64,000 nucleotides of DNA from Neisseria montereyensis (lineage in GTDB: Bacteria > Pseudomonadota > Gammaproteobacteria > Burkholderiales > Neisseriaceae): assembly GCF_024834045.1 (NCBI RefSeq), contig NZ_JANUXW010000002.1, positions 1-64,000 on the forward strand. Reading direction: 5' to 3'. The notes beneath the pieces were generated by a model, which saw nothing but the letters and a program-made list of their open reading frames with translations, had not been told where the DNA came from and ran no database searches. A program made the position numbers and the translations under genes. Positions 61,639 to 64,000 of this stretch are shown in pieces (the first letter of the stretch is position 1; each line of letters begins with the position of its first letter).

Positions 61639-61804
61639 GTTTAAAACTCCAGTTAAAAAATTTAAAAAGTATTATGTTTATATTATGTAAACCGTAATGT
61701 GCTTGGCACGTTGTTGTTGCTACTGCTTTAATCAAAAGAAGAGGAATACTGCTTACCGTTTTCAGCGCTGCTGCTGCGTTGCCTGCTGCGGTTGCTAAGT
61801 ATTA
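61639..61804 (-). promoter_or_regulatory. Leader of the first pilin gene
   Basis: About 155 nt between the predicted start point and the start codon. It contains the small inverted repeat GTGCTTGGCAC (61699-61709) and no open frame. Confidence 0.45.
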
Positions 61805-61820
61805 AGCAATGCTCGTGCCA
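61805..61820 (-). promoter_or_regulatory. Consensus sigma-54 promoter of the pilin operon
   Basis: On the minus strand TGGCACGAGCATTGCT matches the -24/-12 consensus TGGCAC-N5-TTGCW at every fixed position. It points toward the first pilin gene. In many bacteria pilin genes are activated at sigma-54 promoters by PilR. Confidence 0.85.
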
Positions 61821-61940
61821 TTTTGTTAAATTTTGTGATTATTGTTTTTATTTTGTTGTTTTTATTCATTTTAAATTTTATGAAAAAAGAATTTAAATGA
61901 TATTAGCGTTATGCTGATGAAATTTTTTTATGCAAAATGT

Positions 61941-62020
61941 GACATTTTTTGTCGGTTATGTGACTTTCTGCGCGGCATGAGGTTTATTTTTTTGTCATGC
62001 GACGTTTTTTGTCAGTTATG
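61941..62020 (+). repeat. Two short direct repeats with a GAC..TTTTTTGTC core
   Basis: GACATTTTTTGTCGGTTATG at 61941-61960 and GACGTTTTTTGTCAGTTATG at 62001-62020 differ at two positions and are 60 bp apart, between the sigma-54 site and the tandem array. Confidence 0.75.
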
Positions 62021-62039
62021 GTTGATTTTTGTTGGTATG

Positions 62040-63345
62040 GTTGGGATTGGGGATTTTGGACGGGTATGGTTTTGGTTGATGTGGTTGGTGATGTGGGCGC
62101 GGGCGGATATTTAATCCGCCCCTACGGTGGGGATCGTTTTGGATTGTGTTGTGGAATGAATATATTTTCAGACGGCCTGTGTCGGGTAGGCCGGATGGTT
62201 TGGTAGGGGCGGATTGTATATCCGCCCGTTTGTTTGGATTAGGGTGATGGTTGGGTTTTTATTGGGATGGTTGGGGTTTTGGCGGGTATGGTTTTGGTTG
62301 GTATGGTTGGGGAGTTTGGCGCGGGCGGATATTTAATCCGCCCCTACGGTGTGGGTTGTTTTGGATTGTGTTGTGGAATGAATATATTTTCAGACGGCCT
62401 GTGTCGGGTAGGCCGGATGGTTTGGTAGGGGCGGATTGTATATCCGCCCGTTTGTTTGGATTGGGGTGATGGTTGGGTTTTTATTGTGATGGTTGGGGTT
62501 TGGGCGGGTGTGGGTTTGGTTGATGTGGTTGGTGATGTGGGCGCGGGCGGATATTTAATCCGCCCCTACGGTGGGGATTGTTTTGGATTGTGTTGTGGAA
62601 TGAATATATTTTTCAGACGGCCTGTGTCGGGTAGGCCGGATGGTTTGGTAGGGGCGGATTAAATATCCGTCCGTTTGTTTGGATTGGGGTGATGGTTGGG
62701 TTTTTATTGGGATGGTTGGGGTTTGGACGGATGTGGGTTTTGGTTGATGTGGTTGGGAGGGTGGCGCGGGCGGATATTTAATCCGCCCCTACGGTGGGGG
62801 CTGTTGTGGATTGTGTTGTGGAATGAATATATTTTCAGACGGCCTGAGTTGGGTAGGCCGGATGGTTTGGTAGGGGCGGATTGTATATCCGCCCGTTTGT
62901 TTGGGTTGGGGTGATGGTTGGATTTTTATTGGGATGGTTGGGGTTTTGGACGTGATTGATTTTGGTTGATATGGTTGGGAGTGTGGGCGCGGGCGGATAT
63001 TTAATCCGCCCCTACGGTGTGGGTTGTTTTGGATTGTGTTATGGAATGAATATATTTTTCAGACGGCCTGTGTCGGGTAGGCCGGATGGTTTGGTAGGGG
63101 CGGATTAAATATCCGTCCGTTTGTTTGGATTGGGGTGATGGTTGGGTTTTTATTGGGATGGTTGGGGTTTGGACGGATGTGGGTTTTGGTTGATGTGGTT
63201 GGGAGGGTGGCGCGGGCGGATATTTAATCCGCCCCTACGGTGGGGGATTGTTTTGGATTGTGTTGTGGAATGAATATATTTTTCAGACGGCCTGTGTCGG
63301 GTAGGCCGGATGGTTTGGTAGGGGCGGATTATATATCCGCCCTTT
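62040..63345 (+). repeat. Six-copy tandem array, 222-224 bp period, each unit with a DUS and two palindromes
   Basis: Palindrome A (GGGCGGATATTTAATCC core) starts at 62101, 62323, 62545, 62768, 62991 and 63214. The uptake sequence (TTCAGACGGC) starts at 62167, 62389, 62612, 62834, 63058 and 63282. Palindrome B starts at 62207, 62429, 62652, 62874, 63098 and 63322. The rest of each unit is strongly G/T-rich on the plus strand (GGTTGGG, GATGGTTGGGG) and differs by small changes; units 3, 5 and 6 share variants of B. Short frames in it repeat with the unit and are not credible genes. Confidence 0.95.
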
Positions 63346-63356
63346 GGTTTGGGTGA

Positions 63357-64000
63357 TTAGGCGGCGGGGGATTGTTTTTGCCATTGTGCCAGTAGCTGCC
63401 TGAGCTGGGCGGCGTGTTCGTGGCCGTTGTTGATGGCGGTTTGCAGCCAGTGGCAGGCGGTTTGGGTGTTGGGCATAACGCCGTATCCGTGGTAATACAG
63501 GCAGGCGAGGTTGTATTGGGCGATGGTGTCGCCTTGGTTGGCGGCCTGTTCAAACCAGTAGGCGGCTTGGTCGTGGTCGGTATCGACGCCTTGGCCGTTG
63601 TAATACATCATGCCGAGGTTGGTTTGGGCTTTGCTGTGGTGCAGTTCGGCGGCCTGAAGATAGAGTTTGCGGGCGAGCAGGTAGTCTTGCGGGCGGTTGA
63701 GGCCGTAGTGGCAGGCGAAAGCGGCTTGGTAGGCCTGATCGGCTTTTTGAAACATTAAGGCGGCTTGTTTGGCTTCTTCGTATTCTTCTTTGTGGCTGAG
63801 GGCGGTATTGGAAAGTAGTTTGTGGTGGGCGGCCATGTCGCCGAGTTCGGCGGCTTTTTGATATTGGTGCCGGGCTACGGTGGCGTCGGCTTCGATGCCT
63901 AGGCCGTAGCGGAAGATGTCGCCGAGTAGGCGCAGGGCTTTGGCGTTGCTGCGGCGGGCGGCGGCCGAGGCATATTTGCGGGCTTTGATGTAGTCGCGTT
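63357..64000 (-). CDS. Sel1-repeat protein, truncated by the window end
   Basis: The frame is open from the window end (codons from 63998) to the stop at 63357, at least 213 residues; the true start is outside. It consists of Sel1-like repeats of about 36 residues with the pattern AxxxLGxxYxxGxGVxxDxxxAxxWxxxAAxxG, for example KAQTNLGMMYYNGQGVDTDHDQAAYWFEQAANQG and IAQYNLACLYYHGYGVMPNTQTACHWLQTAINNG. A short internal Met at 63836 is not the real start because repeats continue upstream of it. Such proteins are scaffolds for protein contacts. No signal peptide can be judged. Confidence 0.88.
   Translation of the reverse strand, partial: RDYIKARKYASAAARRSNAKALRLLGDIFRYGLGIEADATVARHQYQKAAELGDMAAHHKLLSNTALSHKEEYEEAKQAALMFQKADQAYQAAFACHYGLNRPQDYLLARKLYLQAAELHHSKAQTNLGMMYYNGQGVDTDHDQAAYWFEQAANQGDTIAQYNLACLYYHGYGVMPNTQTACHWLQTAINNGHEHAAQLRQLLAQWQKQSPAA

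Noticed and set aside
61699-61715. Second sigma-54-like site (TTGGCAC...TTGC) on the plus strand
   Set aside because: It points away from the pilin gene and the spacing between GG and GC is two bases too long.
61911-62914. Series of 67-72-residue frames on the plus strand with repeated sequence (e.g. MGFYWDGWG...)
   Set aside because: They arise from each unit of the tandem array, lack Shine-Dalgarno sites and have Trp/Gly-rich translations caused by the G/T-rich repeat.
62040-63345. Possible CRISPR array
   Set aside because: The period is about 222 bp with nearly the whole unit conserved; there are no short repeats with unique spacers and no cas genes.

Overview
The window reads as a chromosomal segment of a betaproteobacterium of the family Neisseriaceae, most likely a commensal or animal-associated Neisseria. 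The strongest evidence is the DNA uptake sequence GCCGTCTGAA, mostly in the 12-mer form AGGCCGTCTGAA. It occurs dozens of times, singly inside genes and as inverted pairs that act as terminators. Gene content (comEA, DsbC lipoprotein, di-haem cytochrome c5, type IV pilins, lnt, rpoH) and gene order (rsmI/yraN/gmhA-diaA/BON lipoprotein; yceD-rpmF-plsX beside maf; pmbA divergent from darP) fit this. The genus is well supported; the species cannot be named from the sequence alone.

Layout. 1-7207: comEA, ileS (-), a small MliC-like lipoprotein, recG and an NfsA-type nitroreductase. 7300-12100: two small membrane proteins of unknown function, about 700 bp of AT-rich DNA, a frameshifted yqaA-like gene broken at a T8 tract, hemH, erpA and a zinc-ribbon/coiled-coil/membrane protein. 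12300-17800: a CLC chloride channel gene abutting argJ, then an EmrR-like regulator with an outer-membrane efflux lipoprotein but no pump. 17850-22700: rsmI (-), yraN, gmhA/diaA, a BON lipoprotein, an unknown membrane-anchored protein, map and a small HTH protein. 22900-31500: valS, tRNA-Arg(CCG), cytochrome c5 with a clear promoter and a perfect dyad, gabD, a catalytically degenerate isochorismatase-fold protein, and a complete IS3-family element. 31700-38320: pmbA, darP, a periplasmic metallo-beta-lactamase-fold protein and a polyamine ABC transporter operon. 38550-49440: xerD, ogt, a GNAT acetyltransferase, bcp, nupC, ribE, a ubiJ-like gene, an SDR protein, a PolB-type exonuclease, dsbC, a DUF808 protein and lnt. 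49769-55800: rpoH, plsX/PRTase/rpmF/yceD, maf, an RsmI-like methyltransferase, tRNA-Pro(CGG) and a cold-shock gene. 56075-59534: a BCCT transporter, a Nudix hydrolase and a small membrane protein.

The most distinctive region is the end (59550-64000). It is a type IV pilin locus on the minus strand with two tandem non-identical major-pilin genes and a TfpZ-type pilin accessory gene. A consensus sigma-54 promoter precedes the first pilin. Further upstream lies a six-copy tandem array with a period of 222-224 bp. Every copy carries one DUS and two palindromes of the GGGCGGAT...ATCCGCCC type, and one more copy of that palindrome lies on the far side of the locus, so the pilin genes are bracketed by the same repeat. 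The window ends inside a Sel1-repeat gene.

Most of the window is housekeeping. The accessory or variable parts are the disrupted yqaA, the IS element, the pseudoenzyme beside gabD, two related small inverted-repeat elements (38439-38509 and about 55881-55975) and the pilin/repeat locus.
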